DNA of 64,000 nt, from positions 1-64,000 of the forward strand of contig JADJIA010000010.1 of NCBI GenBank assembly GCA_016707285.1. Direction: 5' to 3'. This document shows, in pieces, positions 1 to 9,097 of this stretch. The stretch's first letter is position 1. Each line of letters begins with the position of its first letter. Both the position numbers and the translations under genes were made by a program. A model generated the notes under the pieces. That model searched no databases. It saw nothing but the letters and a program-made list of their open reading frames with translations, and had not been told where the DNA came from. The DNA comes from Ignavibacteriales bacterium (GTDB lineage Bacteria; Bacteroidota; Ignavibacteria; Ignavibacteriales; Ignavibacteriaceae).

Positions 1-763
1 ACCACATGAATTGTTTTCCCGTCAATCAAAAATTGATCGGTCTGGTTATGGGTTACGATTTGACCTGATTCGAGACTTAGTTTTTTAAGCGCTTCGACAA
101 GCCCGTTTAATTCTCTATCCAGATTGGTTTCAGTGAGTTCATAACAAACCTGAATTGCCGTAAATAGTCCGTTTTTTGAGCGGGTTATAAAATCACATTC
201 CTTGACATCCTTAAAGTAGAATATCTCTTCACCTTTTCTTTTAAGGTGCAAAAACACAGAGTTTTCAAGGATTCTGCCGTAGTCTGCCGAGAAGGAGGAA
301 CTGTTTACAGTGAGCATTCCTGTATCAATGGAATATATTTTTTTAGGTGCTACAATTCGCTTTTTATACGAAAAATTAAATTGTTGTACTGTAAAAAAAG
401 ATAACTGTCTTCAAAATGATTTAAGATTGAAATTATGGTGTTTACCGATCCGGTACCAAATATATTTTTAAGTGAATTATAGGAAAATTCTTTTGCAGAA
501 TTGGTGATTAGATAAAGCGCAAGTTCTTTTACAAATCTCTCGTCTCTCAATCCATTCCTGACTATTATATCCCTCATCAGGATATCAATTAAAAGAGTTT
601 GGAGGATGTTTGGATCGCCAATCCTTAAATATTCGGGGAACCCACCTTTATTGATATATTCAGAAAAGTTTCCGCCGAAGGGATCAGAGAGTAGAAGACA
701 CAAAACTCTCTCTGTTGGGAAACCACCTCGGTAAGTGTTTGCAGAGTAATCATTTCTATCCAT
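1..763 (-). pseudogene. DUF4143-family ATPase fragment, 5' truncated and frameshifted
   Basis: This is the C-terminal half of an AAA-type ATP-binding protein of the DUF4143 family. The piece at 350-763 carries the typical YINKGGFPEYLRIG segment, and 1-392 in the next frame encodes APKKIYSIDTGML and GLFTAIQVCYELTET, the nuclease-like end of the family. The two frames join if one base is added to the A7 run at 393-399, giving ...DSYLFFTVQQFNFSYKKRIVAP. The N-terminal P-loop domain is missing: upstream of about 720 there is only repeat DNA. The 3' end runs off the window. The gene is therefore decayed even if the indel is a sequencing error. Confidence 0.8.
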
Positions 764-975
764 ACGAAGCCCCTACCGGGGCTTTGTCATTTTGGGATTC
801 ACATTTCTACCCATAGGCAACCCCTGCCGGGGCCGGGGCATTTTGCTTATAAAACCCTCTGCGGAAATCCGTTTAATCTGCGTGTATCCGCGTCCTCTAC
901 AAATCCATCCCGGGCTTGGGTCCCCCGGGGGGGGGGGGGGGGGGAGAGGCTTTTTGGGATTCACATTTCTAAAAT
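764..975. repeat. GC-rich dispersed intergenic repeat with G18 tract
   Basis: This is non-coding and of different composition from its surroundings. It has two copies of TTTGGGATTCACATTTCT (791-808 and 953-970), two CCCCTNCCGGGGC-like palindromes (776-784 and 822-835), and a C5-G18 tract at 922-944. The stretch around 861-891 (TAATCTGCGTGTATCCGCG) resembles the CGCGGATTACACAGATT motif at 8943. Open frames here encode only proline- or glycine-rich nonsense. It looks like a composite of short palindromic elements that invaded the 5' end of the ATPase gene. Confidence 0.6.
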
Positions 976-1010
976 ATTACTGCATTATTGGATTATTGAA
1001 TTATTGCATT
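976..1010. repeat. Octamer tandem repeat ATTAYTGS, array 1
   Basis: Four consecutive 8-base units read ATTACTGC, ATTATTGG, ATTATTGA and ATTATTGC. The array ends in ATTA, whose last three bases are the stop codon (minus strand) of the NUDIX gene. The same octamer recurs at 17.4-17.6 kb. Confidence 0.8.
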
Positions 1011-1473
1011 AATAAAAAATTACATCGTGGCTAACAAATTCTCCTTTGTCATACTCAAATTTAGCAGAGAATACCTTCCCTGAATCGAACCACCCCATAA
1101 ATATTTTATCACCTTCCCACAGTTTTAAGTCCATTAAATTGTCATTCTTTATCCATTCCAGATTGCCTTCGGGAGAGTCGATGAGCTCACCGGTAAACTC
1201 ATCTGCTGTGAAGACAAAAACATACCAGTCTTCAAATTGATCAAAAGCCGGAAAGGTGATAAAACCTTGAAGTTTGGGATTGGTTATTGAGAGTCCCGAT
1301 TCTTCAAGAACCTCTCTGATAACACACTCCTCGGGTGTTTCCCCGTCCTCAAACTTACCGCCAAGTCCGTTCCACTTCCCTTCATGCATATCGTTTTCCT
1401 TTTTAACACGGTGAAGCATCAGAGTTGTGAGGTTCTTGGCATCTCTCACATAACAAAGAGTAGCAAGTTTCAT
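1009..1473 (-). CDS. NUDIX hydrolase, MutX-type 8-oxo-dGTP diphosphatase
   Basis: The protein has 154 residues and a perfect Nudix box, GKFEDGETPEECVIREVLEE with SGL following, at about residues 38-60. Overall it matches the streptococcal MutX layout (MKLATLCYV start, HEGKWNGLGGK, WEGD near residue 119, FSAKF near the end) and has the same length. MutX enzymes hydrolyse 8-oxo-dGTP to the monophosphate in the cytoplasm and so prevent oxidative A:T to C:G transversions. Substrate is inferred from family resemblance. It is monocistronic and divergent from the GH13 gene; its stop codon directly abuts an octamer repeat. Confidence 0.85.
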   Translation of the reverse strand: MKLATLCYVRDAKNLTTLMLHRVKKENDMHEGKWNGLGGKFEDGETPEECVIREVLEESGLSITNPKLQGFITFPAFDQFEDWYVFVFTADEFTGELIDSPEGNLEWIKNDNLMDLKLWEGDKIFMGWFDSGKVFSAKFEYDKGEFVSHDVIFY

Positions 1474-1581
1474 TTTTCTTTCCTTTCATCAAAAAATTTA
1501 TTAGCTTTAATTAGTGAATTAAAGGGATTATTAAAACAGTTCATTAACTGCCCAAATTTACAAAAGAATGGGTGATCGATC

Positions 1582-3084
1582 ATGTTAAACAATCCAAAAC
1601 TTTACGAAATAAATATTCGAGTCTGGATCAAACGATTTGGACCAACTGCAAAAATTAGTGATATCCCCAAAGATTATTGGCTCCGGTTAAAAGGAAAAGG
1701 GATCGATTTTGTCAGGCTTATGGGTATATGGAAAACCTGTAGAGCCAATATCGATTCCACCTGTTTCACCCCCGAACTTGTGAAACAGTATAACGCCGCC
1801 CTGAAAGACTGGACCAAAAATGATGTAATCGGTTCACCCCATGCAATCGATGAGTATCGGGTTAATCCCGATCTGGGAACCGAGGAAGACGTAATTCAAC
1901 TCAAAAAGATTCTGAATGAGATCGGAATTGCACTTATTCTCGATTTTGTACCCAACCACTTTGGTTCAACAAGTGAAATACTGAAAAACCACCCCGAAAT
2001 ATTCCTCACTGTCAGCGAAGAGATTTACCGGGCAGAACCTCACACATATTTTACTGTTCCTGAACATCCAGGTCTCTATTTTGCACATGGCAGAGACCCA
2101 TTTTTCCCGGCATGGAGCGATACTGCCCAGGTCAATTATTTTAATCCTTCAGCCAGGGATTTTATGGCAGGGACACTGCAAAGGATCAGTAATTTCTGTG
2201 ACGGTGTCAGGTGTTCGATGGCGATGTTAATTTTGAACAATATTTTTGGAAACACCTGGAGAGGTGCAGCTGATCCTGATAAATACCCCGAAAACAGTGA
2301 AGAATTCTGGACAATGGCAATCAAAGATATTAAGATGTTTAATCCCGGTTTCCTTTTTGTTGCCGAAACTTACTGGAATCTCGAAAAGACAATGCAAAGT
2401 CTGGGGTTTGACTATACTTCTGACAAGGTGCTTTACGATAAACTAAAAAACAACAGTGCCTCTGAAATTAAAGGTCACCTCACTGCCGATTTGACGATGC
2501 AGCAAAAATCGGTGCGGTTTATCGAAAAATCGGAAGAGGAGAGGGCAATCAAGACATTTGGTCACGATAAATCGATGGCTGCAGCTGTAATCACCTCAAC
2601 TATTCCGGGTCTAATGTTATATCAGGATGGGCAATGGGAGGGGAAAAACAACAAAATCCCGTTGCAACTTGGCAGAGAGGGGAAATCGCAACCACACCCA
2701 AAAATTGTGAAATTTTATGAAAAATTGCTCAAAATTACCGGGGACAGGGTTTTTAAAGATGGCATTTGGAACCTGCTCGCATGTAACAAAGCATGGGACG
2801 ACAACAATACAAATGTGAACATGCTCGCCTGGCGGTGGAAACTTGGTATCAGGAACACAATTGTTGTTGTCAACTATTCCGATATAAATTCTCAATGCCG
2901 TTTGAAGTTTGATGTAAATATCGGAGATGACCGTATTTTATTAAATGATCTGATGGGTGACAAAATATATGTAAGGGCAATTGATGAATTTTTGGAGAAG
3001 GGGCTCTTTATCGACCTTCCTTCATATCAAAGTCATGTTTTTGTGTTTGATGAAGACAATGAGGGGGGTGGAAGTTATTTTTAG
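1582..3084 (+). CDS. GH13 alpha-amylase-family protein lacking catalytic residues
   Basis: The 500-residue protein has the GH13 TIM-barrel landmarks: region I LDFVPNH (about 115-121), region II DGVRCSMAML, region III VAETYW with Glu262, and the PGLMLYQDGQWEG segment typical of this amylase subfamily. In region II the nucleophile Asp is Ser212 (codon TCG at 2215-2217). In region IV the usual ENHDE is EKSEE, so N-H-D became Lys316-Ser317-Glu318. Only the general acid Glu remains. The frame is intact throughout, so this is a candidate pseudoenzyme, perhaps glucan-binding or regulatory, rather than a broken gene. Its end overlaps the convergent marR gene by four bases. Confidence 0.85.
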   Translation: MLNNPKLYEINIRVWIKRFGPTAKISDIPKDYWLRLKGKGIDFVRLMGIWKTCRANIDSTCFTPELVKQYNAALKDWTKNDVIGSPHAIDEYRVNPDLGTEEDVIQLKKILNEIGIALILDFVPNHFGSTSEILKNHPEIFLTVSEEIYRAEPHTYFTVPEHPGLYFAHGRDPFFPAWSDTAQVNYFNPSARDFMAGTLQRISNFCDGVRCSMAMLILNNIFGNTWRGAADPDKYPENSEEFWTMAIKDIKMFNPGFLFVAETYWNLEKTMQSLGFDYTSDKVLYDKLKNNSASEIKGHLTADLTMQQKSVRFIEKSEEERAIKTFGHDKSMAAAVITSTIPGLMLYQDGQWEGKNNKIPLQLGREGKSQPHPKIVKFYEKLLKITGDRVFKDGIWNLLACNKAWDDNNTNVNMLAWRWKLGIRNTIVVVNYSDINSQCRLKFDVNIGDDRILLNDLMGDKIYVRAIDEFLEKGLFIDLPSYQSHVFVFDEDNEGGGSYF

Positions 3085-3551
3085 GCTTCCACTTTCAACT
3101 CTTTATTGGTTTCGTTAACAACCCATTTTTTCATTGCTACTATCAACGAATCCATGACAAGCAGAACATTTTCTTTAGTGTCATCATCAAGAGTGTCGAA
3201 GATTTCTTTATGCACCAGGATATGACCTGTGTTAATGTTGTTGATATAGGGCCTGCTTTGTCCCGTCAAATAAACATTAAAACTCCGCCTGTCACCCGGA
3301 TCCTGCTTCCTGATAACAAGTTTTTTTTCTTCAAGAGATGTTAAAATATGTGTTATTCTACCCGGAGTGAGGGCAAGATTTGACGACAAATCCTTAATTG
3401 AAAGGCACGATTTCTCACCAAACAACATTAGCAGTCGCAGCTCGGCGGGGGTCAGATTATAACATCTGGCAAAAAACTCTTCTTTTCTGCTGCATTCTCT
3501 CGAAAGTGAACAAGTAAGTTCGGCAAACTTTTTGGCGGTCTCGTCTATCAT
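3081..3551 (-). CDS. MarR-family transcriptional regulator
   Basis: The 156-residue protein has the winged-helix DNA-binding layout of MarR: a helix-turn-helix around LSIKDLSSNLALTPGRITHI (about 50-70), then the wing KKLVIRKQDPGDRRSFNVYLT (about 80-100) containing the DRR hallmark, flanked by helical dimerisation ends. MarR proteins usually repress their own or a neighbouring gene and are released by small ligands. A 9-bp inverted repeat lies directly upstream of the start. The ligand and targets are unknown; the convergent GH13 gene shares no promoter with it, so the target may be the small gene at 3730. Confidence 0.85.
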   Translation of the reverse strand: MIDETAKKFAELTCSLSRECSRKEEFFARCYNLTPAELRLLMLFGEKSCLSIKDLSSNLALTPGRITHILTSLEEKKLVIRKQDPGDRRSFNVYLTGQSRPYINNINTGHILVHKEIFDTLDDDTKENVLLVMDSLIVAMKKWVVNETNKELKVEA

Positions 3552-3564
3552 CTCTTTTTTAAAT

Positions 3565-3600
3565 TTATTTTACCATCTAAATTATACGATTGTAAAATAA
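3565..3600. promoter_or_regulatory. Inverted repeat, candidate MarR operator
   Basis: TTATTTTAC at 3565-3573 and its exact complement GTAAAATAA at 3592-3600 are separated by 18 bases, 14 bases upstream of the marR start codon. TTATACGATTGTAA lies within. The position fits an autoregulatory operator; binding is inferred. Confidence 0.45.
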
Positions 3601-3729
3601 TTAACTAATAAGACTTTTACTGAATAATAACCCGAGAGAATCAATATTCCCATCTGTGAGATTTGTTGTTATCATTCCAAACTTTATTATTTTAGATAAT
3701 TGGATTTACTAAATTTTACGAGAATATTG

Positions 3730-4002
3730 ATGACAACACTTCCAGGACCAAAAACGGTCGATTTCCCGGAAAACTCACTTGAAAAACAAGTGTATTCAGT
3801 TGCTGAAGATTTAAAAGAATATCTGCCTGTGCCAAATGACAGAAACAGACTTGGTTATATGTTATTTAAGTTTTTTAACAAACAAGGGGATGGTCCCGAA
3901 ATAATTATCAAATCGGGTAAATTCACTATTGAGGGGATATCCAAAGACAATCTGATTTCTCTTCTCTCTGAAAAGATTAAATCGGTTAAAATCGCCGAAT
4001 AA
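3730..4002 (+). CDS. Small hypothetical protein
   Basis: I do not recognise this family. The 90-residue product starts at ATG 3730 (an in-frame TTG at 3700 would add ten residues). It begins MTTLPGPKTVDFPENSLEKQ and has a mixed alpha/beta pattern with no signal peptide or membrane segment, so it is probably a small cytoplasmic protein. It is followed after 8 bases by a strong terminator and is therefore a single-gene unit. It is divergent from marR and could be its target. Confidence 0.6.
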   Translation: MTTLPGPKTVDFPENSLEKQVYSVAEDLKEYLPVPNDRNRLGYMLFKFFNKQGDGPEIIIKSGKFTIEGISKDNLISLLSEKIKSVKIAE

Positions 4003-4010
4003 GTTTGGTT

Positions 4011-4044
4011 GAGGCTGCCACACAAATGACAGCCTCTTTTTTTT
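4011..4044 (+). terminator. Rho-independent terminator
   Basis: The stem GAGGCTG (4011-4017) pairs with CAGCCTC (4030-4036) and is followed by T8. An almost identical terminator lies at 42607-42640 after hslU. Confidence 0.85.
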
Positions 4045-4049
4045 GTTAA

Positions 4050-5081
4050 TTAGAGTGGTTTTTCAAGTTCTGCATCTGTATCTGCAATAAACTTGGCTAC
4101 TTTGTCGATATCGTAAGGGCTGCCGATAAAAATCGGGCATCTTTCATGAAGTGAATTTGGTACCTCTTCAAGAACTCTTGAATAACCCGTAATTGCCTTC
4201 CCTCCACAAGCTTCCACAATAAATGCAACAGGATTACACTCATACATGAGTCGTAATTTCCCTTTTGGGTTCCGACTGTCTGCCGGATACATAAAGATAC
4301 CACCGTATAAAATTGTTCTGTGAACATCCGATACCATCGAACCGATATATCTGGTTGAGTATGGTCGCTCCGTCACCTTGTCCTCTTCCTGAAGCCACTT
4401 GATATATTTTTTAAGGCCGGGATGCCAGTATTTGTAGTTTCCTTCGTTTATGCTGTAAATTTTCCCTTTTTCCGGGATTCTGATATTGTGGTGGGAAAGG
4501 ATAAATTCACCAATAGAGGGGTCCAATGTAAATCCATGAACACCGTCACCTGTGGTGTAAACCAGCATCGTGGATGAACCATAAATTATATACCCTGCAG
4601 CGACCTGCTCAGTTCCCGGTTGCAGGCAATCTTCAAGTGTTCCGGGACCCTCTCCATCGGAAACTCTTTTAAAAATTGAGAAGATTGTACCAATACTCAC
4701 ATTTGCATCAATATTTGACGATCCATCGAGAGGATCAAACAAAAGAACATATTTTCCGATGGTGAAGTGGTGGGGAATATGGATAATGTCTTCCTCTTCT
4801 TCAGAAGCCATTATACAAAGTTGACCGCCGTGGTCCATGGCTCTAAAAATCATATCATGAGCATACATATCAAGTTTTTTTACCGATTCACCGTGGACAT
4901 TTTGACTGCCTGTAAAGCCAAGTATCTCAGCAAGACCGGCTTTGTTCACTTCTCTTGAGATGATTTTTGCAGCGATTGAGAGGTCTGAAAGGATTCTTGA
5001 CAGCGCTCCCGTAGCTCCGGGATGTTTACGCTCTTCTTCGATAATATATCGCTCCAGAGTCATAAATGGTGTTTTTGACAT
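4050..5081 (-). CDS. fbp: Class I fructose-1,6-bisphosphatase
   Basis: The 343-residue protein has the metal-binding signature FDPLDGSSNIDANVSIGTIF (about 113-132), the upstream acidic SEEEED, and the C-terminal GGKAITGYSRVLEEVP segment of class I FBPases. The length is normal. The enzyme removes the 1-phosphate of fructose-1,6-bisphosphate, the committed gluconeogenic step. It lies 83 bases downstream of the ABC exporter pair on the same strand, with which it has no obvious functional link. No allosteric AMP-site judgement can be made by eye. Confidence 0.95.
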   Translation of the reverse strand: MSKTPFMTLERYIIEEERKHPGATGALSRILSDLSIAAKIISREVNKAGLAEILGFTGSQNVHGESVKKLDMYAHDMIFRAMDHGGQLCIMASEEEEDIIHIPHHFTIGKYVLLFDPLDGSSNIDANVSIGTIFSIFKRVSDGEGPGTLEDCLQPGTEQVAAGYIIYGSSTMLVYTTGDGVHGFTLDPSIGEFILSHHNIRIPEKGKIYSINEGNYKYWHPGLKKYIKWLQEEDKVTERPYSTRYIGSMVSDVHRTILYGGIFMYPADSRNPKGKLRLMYECNPVAFIVEACGGKAITGYSRVLEEVPNSLHERCPIFIGSPYDIDKVAKFIADTDAELEKPL

Positions 5082-5164
5082 ATTAAATTCTTCTCCGTAT
5101 GTAATTTATATTTGATCTACTGAAATATAATACAAACGGAAGAGTTAATGAAGCATTAACCAAA

Positions 5165-6958
5165 TTATTTGGAAAGCACCAATTCCTGATCTTTGTACTG
5201 AAGTTGATACAACTTGTAATAGAGTCCTCTTTTTTCGAGGAGTTCTTCGTGGCTGCCCATCTCTTTAATTTCACCTTTGTGCATAACCATAATCTTGTCG
5301 GCGTTTCTGATTGTTGATAGCCTGTGGGCGATTACGATGGCGGTTCTTCCTTCGAGAAGGGTTTCAATTGCCGTTTGAATCATGTTTTCAGTTTCAGTAT
5401 CAACACTGGAAGTAGCTTCATCGAGGATGAGGATACTTGGATCGTGAGCCAGAGCTCTGGCAAATGAAATTAACTGCTTCTGCCCAACAGAAAGTGTTGC
5501 ACCTCTCTCTTTTACCTCTTCATCATACTGATTTGGAAGATTTTGGATAAATCTGTCGGCTCCCACATGTTGAGCTGATGCAACAATTTTTTCATCGGAG
5601 ATTCCGGGATTATTCATCCCGATATTGGATCTGATGGTTCCAAAAAATAGAAAAACATCCTGAAGCACAATGGAAATCTTGCTGCGGAGTTCTCTTTTAT
5701 CCACCTTTGTTATATCAACTCCGTCAACCAATATTCTTCCGGAATTAATATCATAAAATCGTGTAAGGATGTTGATGATACTGGTTTTGCCCGCTCCCGT
5801 GGCACCAACAATTGCGACGGTTTCACCCGGATTGATGACAAATGAGATATCTTTAAGAATCAGGTTGTCTTCATTGTAAGCAAAGTTGACTTTTTCAAAC
5901 TCTATCTTTCCCTTTACTTTATCAAGTGGCACAGGGTTTTCCGGGTTTTTAATAAATGACTGGTCATCTAAAAGAGTAAATATTCTTTCTGAGGATGCCA
6001 TTGCAGTTTGCATAATGTTATACTTCTCAGAGAGGTCTCTGATCGGTCTAAAAAACATTTCTGTATATTGAATAAACGCAAAAAGTACACCGAGAGAAAT
6101 TTTATTCTGCACCACATCACCACCGCCATACCAGATTATGAGCGCAATTGCGGCTGAGGAAATTAACTCCACGCCGGGATAAAAAACTGCATAATAAAAC
6201 ACAGATCTTATGTTTTCATCCCGATGATCACCGTTAATTTGGGCGAATTTTTTGGCTTCTTCTTTTTCTTTGTTAAAAAGACGAACAATCCCCATCCCGG
6301 TGATATGCTCCTGCATATACGAATTGAGACGGGCAAGATATTTTCTGATATCACGATATGACTCGCGAACCTTCTTCCGGAACAAAAATGTACCATAAAT
6401 TAAAAGAGGGAGCACCGAAAGGGTAATAAGCGCCAGTTCCCAGTTTATAAAAAACATAAAACCGAGAATCCAGACAATTATAAAAACATCGCTGAACACC
6501 ATCACAATTCCTGATGTGAAGAGTTCATTCAACGATTCAACATCATTTGTTACCCTTGTTACCATCCTGCCGATTGGTGTTCTGTCAAAAAAACTGACTG
6601 AGAGTTTCTGAGTATGTCTGAAAAGTTTATCCCTTAGATCAAGAATGGTTTTTTGACCGAGGAGATTTGTAAAATAGGTGAGAAAATATTGGATAACCGA
6701 CTGAAACACAAGTGCACCAATAAGCGCCACCGAAATGAGCATAAGCCCGTGAAGATCTCCGTTAAAAATCTTGTCATCTATTGCAATTTTGGTTAAATAC
6801 GGGCGCAAGGGACCAAGGCCCGCCACCAGAATATTTAATAATATCGCCAGAATAACATATTTTTTATAAGGTTTTACAAATCCAAGAAGCCTTTTCATCA
6901 GCTTCGCGTCGTAGGCCTTACCTAATATTTCATCTTCAGAACTGTTCTTTTTTGCCAT
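5165..6958 (-). CDS. ABC exporter half-transporter, ATPase-competent subunit
   Basis: The 597-residue protein has a six-helix type IV exporter membrane domain (about 30-320) and a nucleotide-binding domain with Walker A GATGAGKTS, signature LSVGQ, Walker B ILILDEAT with the catalytic Glu, and H-loop IAHRLST. The signature departs from LSGGQ. It is the second gene of a tandem pair; the partner upstream has a degenerate Walker B. Together they fit an asymmetric heterodimeric exporter like TM287/288, with one consensus and one degenerate ATP site. The substrate (drug or lipid) cannot be inferred. Confidence 0.9.
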   Translation of the reverse strand: MAKKNSSEDEILGKAYDAKLMKRLLGFVKPYKKYVILAILLNILVAGLGPLRPYLTKIAIDDKIFNGDLHGLMLISVALIGALVFQSVIQYFLTYFTNLLGQKTILDLRDKLFRHTQKLSVSFFDRTPIGRMVTRVTNDVESLNELFTSGIVMVFSDVFIIVWILGFMFFINWELALITLSVLPLLIYGTFLFRKKVRESYRDIRKYLARLNSYMQEHITGMGIVRLFNKEKEEAKKFAQINGDHRDENIRSVFYYAVFYPGVELISSAAIALIIWYGGGDVVQNKISLGVLFAFIQYTEMFFRPIRDLSEKYNIMQTAMASSERIFTLLDDQSFIKNPENPVPLDKVKGKIEFEKVNFAYNEDNLILKDISFVINPGETVAIVGATGAGKTSIINILTRFYDINSGRILVDGVDITKVDKRELRSKISIVLQDVFLFFGTIRSNIGMNNPGISDEKIVASAQHVGADRFIQNLPNQYDEEVKERGATLSVGQKQLISFARALAHDPSILILDEATSSVDTETENMIQTAIETLLEGRTAIVIAHRLSTIRNADKIMVMHKGEIKEMGSHEELLEKRGLYYKLYQLQYKDQELVLSK

Positions 6959-7037
6959 TTTAATTAAATAACCTTGTAATAATTTTCGTCTTCTGTTTCA
7001 AAAAACACTGTTTTTTTTAATTCCATAATACAATTCC

Positions 7038-8783
7038 TTAAATTTCTTCGATTTCCTGTTCAAGCAGTTGTCTGTTGTAGATTCCTGCATACAAACCGTT
7101 AAGTTTGATGAGTTCATCGTGAGTTCCTTCTTCGGCAATCATCCCCTTGTCAAGAATTACAATTTTATCGGCATCTTTCACAGTTGAAACTCTGTGACTT
7201 ACCATCAGAGTTGTTCTGTTTTTCATAAATCCTCTTAAACCCTGGAGGATATCCTCTTCGGTGTGGGTATCAACAGCAGAAAATGAGTCATCAAGAATCA
7301 GGATTTCAGGGTCTGTCATCAAAGCTCGTGTAAGTGATGCCCTCTGTTTTTGACCACCTGAAAGAGTGATTCCTCTCTCGCCAACAACAGTTTCAAATCC
7401 TTCCGGAAATTCCAAAACATCTTTTGAAAATTGTGCAATTTTTGCCCTTTCAGTAATTTCCGATTCAGTTGCATCAGGTTTGCCATAACAGATATTGTTT
7501 TTTATCGTTTCTGAAAAAAGAAACGCTTCCTGTGGCACAAAACCAATTGATCTTCTTACTGTTTTAAGAGAAATATCTTTAATATTCACTCCGTCGAGAA
7601 GCACTTCACCTTCGGTGGCATCAAACAACCGTGGAATCAAATTTATCATAGTGGTTTTTCCACTCCCCGTGTTCCCCATAATTGCAAGTGAATGTCCTGC
7701 AGGAATTTTCAGATTGAGGTTTTGAAGAACAAACGGCAGATTTTCGCCATATTTGAATGAAACATTCCTGAACTCAACTTCCCCTTTAACCTCGTTAACA
7801 AGACTATTTTCCTCCCCAACATCTGCAATTTCGAGTTCTTCCGACCACAATTTGTTAAGTCGTGCCATACTCGCTTCCGCCTGCTGAATGATGTTTATTA
7901 CCCATCCAAACGCGATCATGGGCCAGATTAAAATTCCAAGATACATTATTAAAGCGGTAACATCACCTATCATCAAAGTTTTGTTGATGACGGCAGTTCC
8001 ACCCGCCCAAATTGCGATAATAATCGACATTCCCGTGATGAGAAAAAGAGTCGGCTGAAAAAGTGCCTGAATTTTCACAAGTTTCATGTTCCTCGCGAGG
8101 TATTCACGGCTTAATCTGTCAAATTCGGCAACTTCCCTTTCTTCTGCGACATAAGACTTGATAACTCTTATTCCGGAGAAGTTTTCCTGAGCTTTGGTTG
8201 TAAGATCAGCAAATTTTTCCTGAATCAGTGTAAACCGTTTGTGGACTTTTTTCCCAACAACATATACTAAAAATGAAAGGAACGGGAGAGGAATTAAACT
8301 CCAAAGGGTCACTTCCCAACTGATCATCGACATAATCGAGATCACGATAATAATTCTGACCCCTGTGTCGATGGAATACATAACCGCCGGACCAATAAAC
8401 ATCCTTACGGCGCTTATGTCGTTGGTGGCATGCGCCATTATGTTTCCGGTTGAGTTATTCTGGAAAAAACGGAGTGAAAGATGTTGGATATATTCCCAAA
8501 AATCCTGCCTGAGATCATATTCTATCTTGCGGGAAATTACAATTATCGTCTGCCTTATCATAAATCTGAATATCCCTGCCATAAGTGTTGATCCAACAAT
8601 CAGGAGGGCATATTCAACAAGTTTATTTTCAGCTATCCCTTGTTGAAGATCGTTTAGGGAGTCTTTTATTATGATTGGCACATAAACTGTGAACGCGTTG
8701 GAGACTATTATGAAGAATATTCCCGTTATAAGCGCTGTTTTGTAGCGAAGGAAATATTTCTTTAATGTCCTGAGGTTTTTCAT
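7038..8783 (-). CDS. ABC exporter half-transporter with degenerate Walker B
   Basis: The 581-residue protein has a six-helix membrane domain (about 15-305) and an ATPase domain with Walker A GNTGSGKTT, consensus signature LSGGQ, H-loop VSHRVST, and Walker B ILILDDSFS in which the catalytic Glu is Asp. In heterodimeric exporters this Asp marks the degenerate site, formed with the signature of the other subunit, here the non-consensus LSVGQ of the neighbouring gene. The two genes are 79 bases apart in one direction and are very likely cotranscribed. Confidence 0.9.
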   Translation of the reverse strand: MKNLRTLKKYFLRYKTALITGIFFIIVSNAFTVYVPIIIKDSLNDLQQGIAENKLVEYALLIVGSTLMAGIFRFMIRQTIIVISRKIEYDLRQDFWEYIQHLSLRFFQNNSTGNIMAHATNDISAVRMFIGPAVMYSIDTGVRIIIVISIMSMISWEVTLWSLIPLPFLSFLVYVVGKKVHKRFTLIQEKFADLTTKAQENFSGIRVIKSYVAEEREVAEFDRLSREYLARNMKLVKIQALFQPTLFLITGMSIIIAIWAGGTAVINKTLMIGDVTALIMYLGILIWPMIAFGWVINIIQQAEASMARLNKLWSEELEIADVGEENSLVNEVKGEVEFRNVSFKYGENLPFVLQNLNLKIPAGHSLAIMGNTGSGKTTMINLIPRLFDATEGEVLLDGVNIKDISLKTVRRSIGFVPQEAFLFSETIKNNICYGKPDATESEITERAKIAQFSKDVLEFPEGFETVVGERGITLSGGQKQRASLTRALMTDPEILILDDSFSAVDTHTEEDILQGLRGFMKNRTTLMVSHRVSTVKDADKIVILDKGMIAEEGTHDELIKLNGLYAGIYNRQLLEQEIEEI

Positions 8784-8928
8784 TTTTTTCCGGGAAATCT
8801 AAAAATTGTGATTTTTAAGGTCAGTATAAATTGTTGAATTTACAAAGATAAATAAACAAACGGCAATATTTTGTGTTAATACATGTTGTAACAGTATTTT
8901 AGTATATATGGTTCAGTTTTGGTGGGGG

Positions 8929-9060
8929 GAGGGGGATAGTTACGCGGATTACACAGATTTTCACAGATTACACGGATGTTTGATTAAATCGGGACTATTG
9001 GTAGATTTACATCAGCGATTTAAACTAATAGCATGGGGTTTTAACCCCATGAGGATGGCA
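8929..9060. repeat. Intergenic repeat with 20-bp palindrome
   Basis: This part of the 314-bp gap between the exporter and the PEGA-domain gene is non-coding. It holds a G-rich start, the motif GCGGATTACACAGATT followed by a second ACAGATTACACGGAT copy (8944-8977), and CATGGGGTTTTAACCCCATG at 9032-9051, a 9-bp stem with a TT centre. The motif resembles 861-891. It looks like dispersed palindromic repeat DNA; a 60-codon open frame across it has no protein character. Confidence 0.55.
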
Positions 9061-9097
9061 AACAAAACTGAGATTTGGGCATTTTATTAGATATCTC

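Noticed and set aside
792..1034. Open frames on both strands over the GC-rich repeat
   Set aside because: They translate to proline/glycine runs from the repeat and the G tract and have no protein character.
8908..9090. 60-codon frame with a start near 8908
   Set aside because: It lies across the palindromic repeat and has no recognisable domain or ribosome-binding site.
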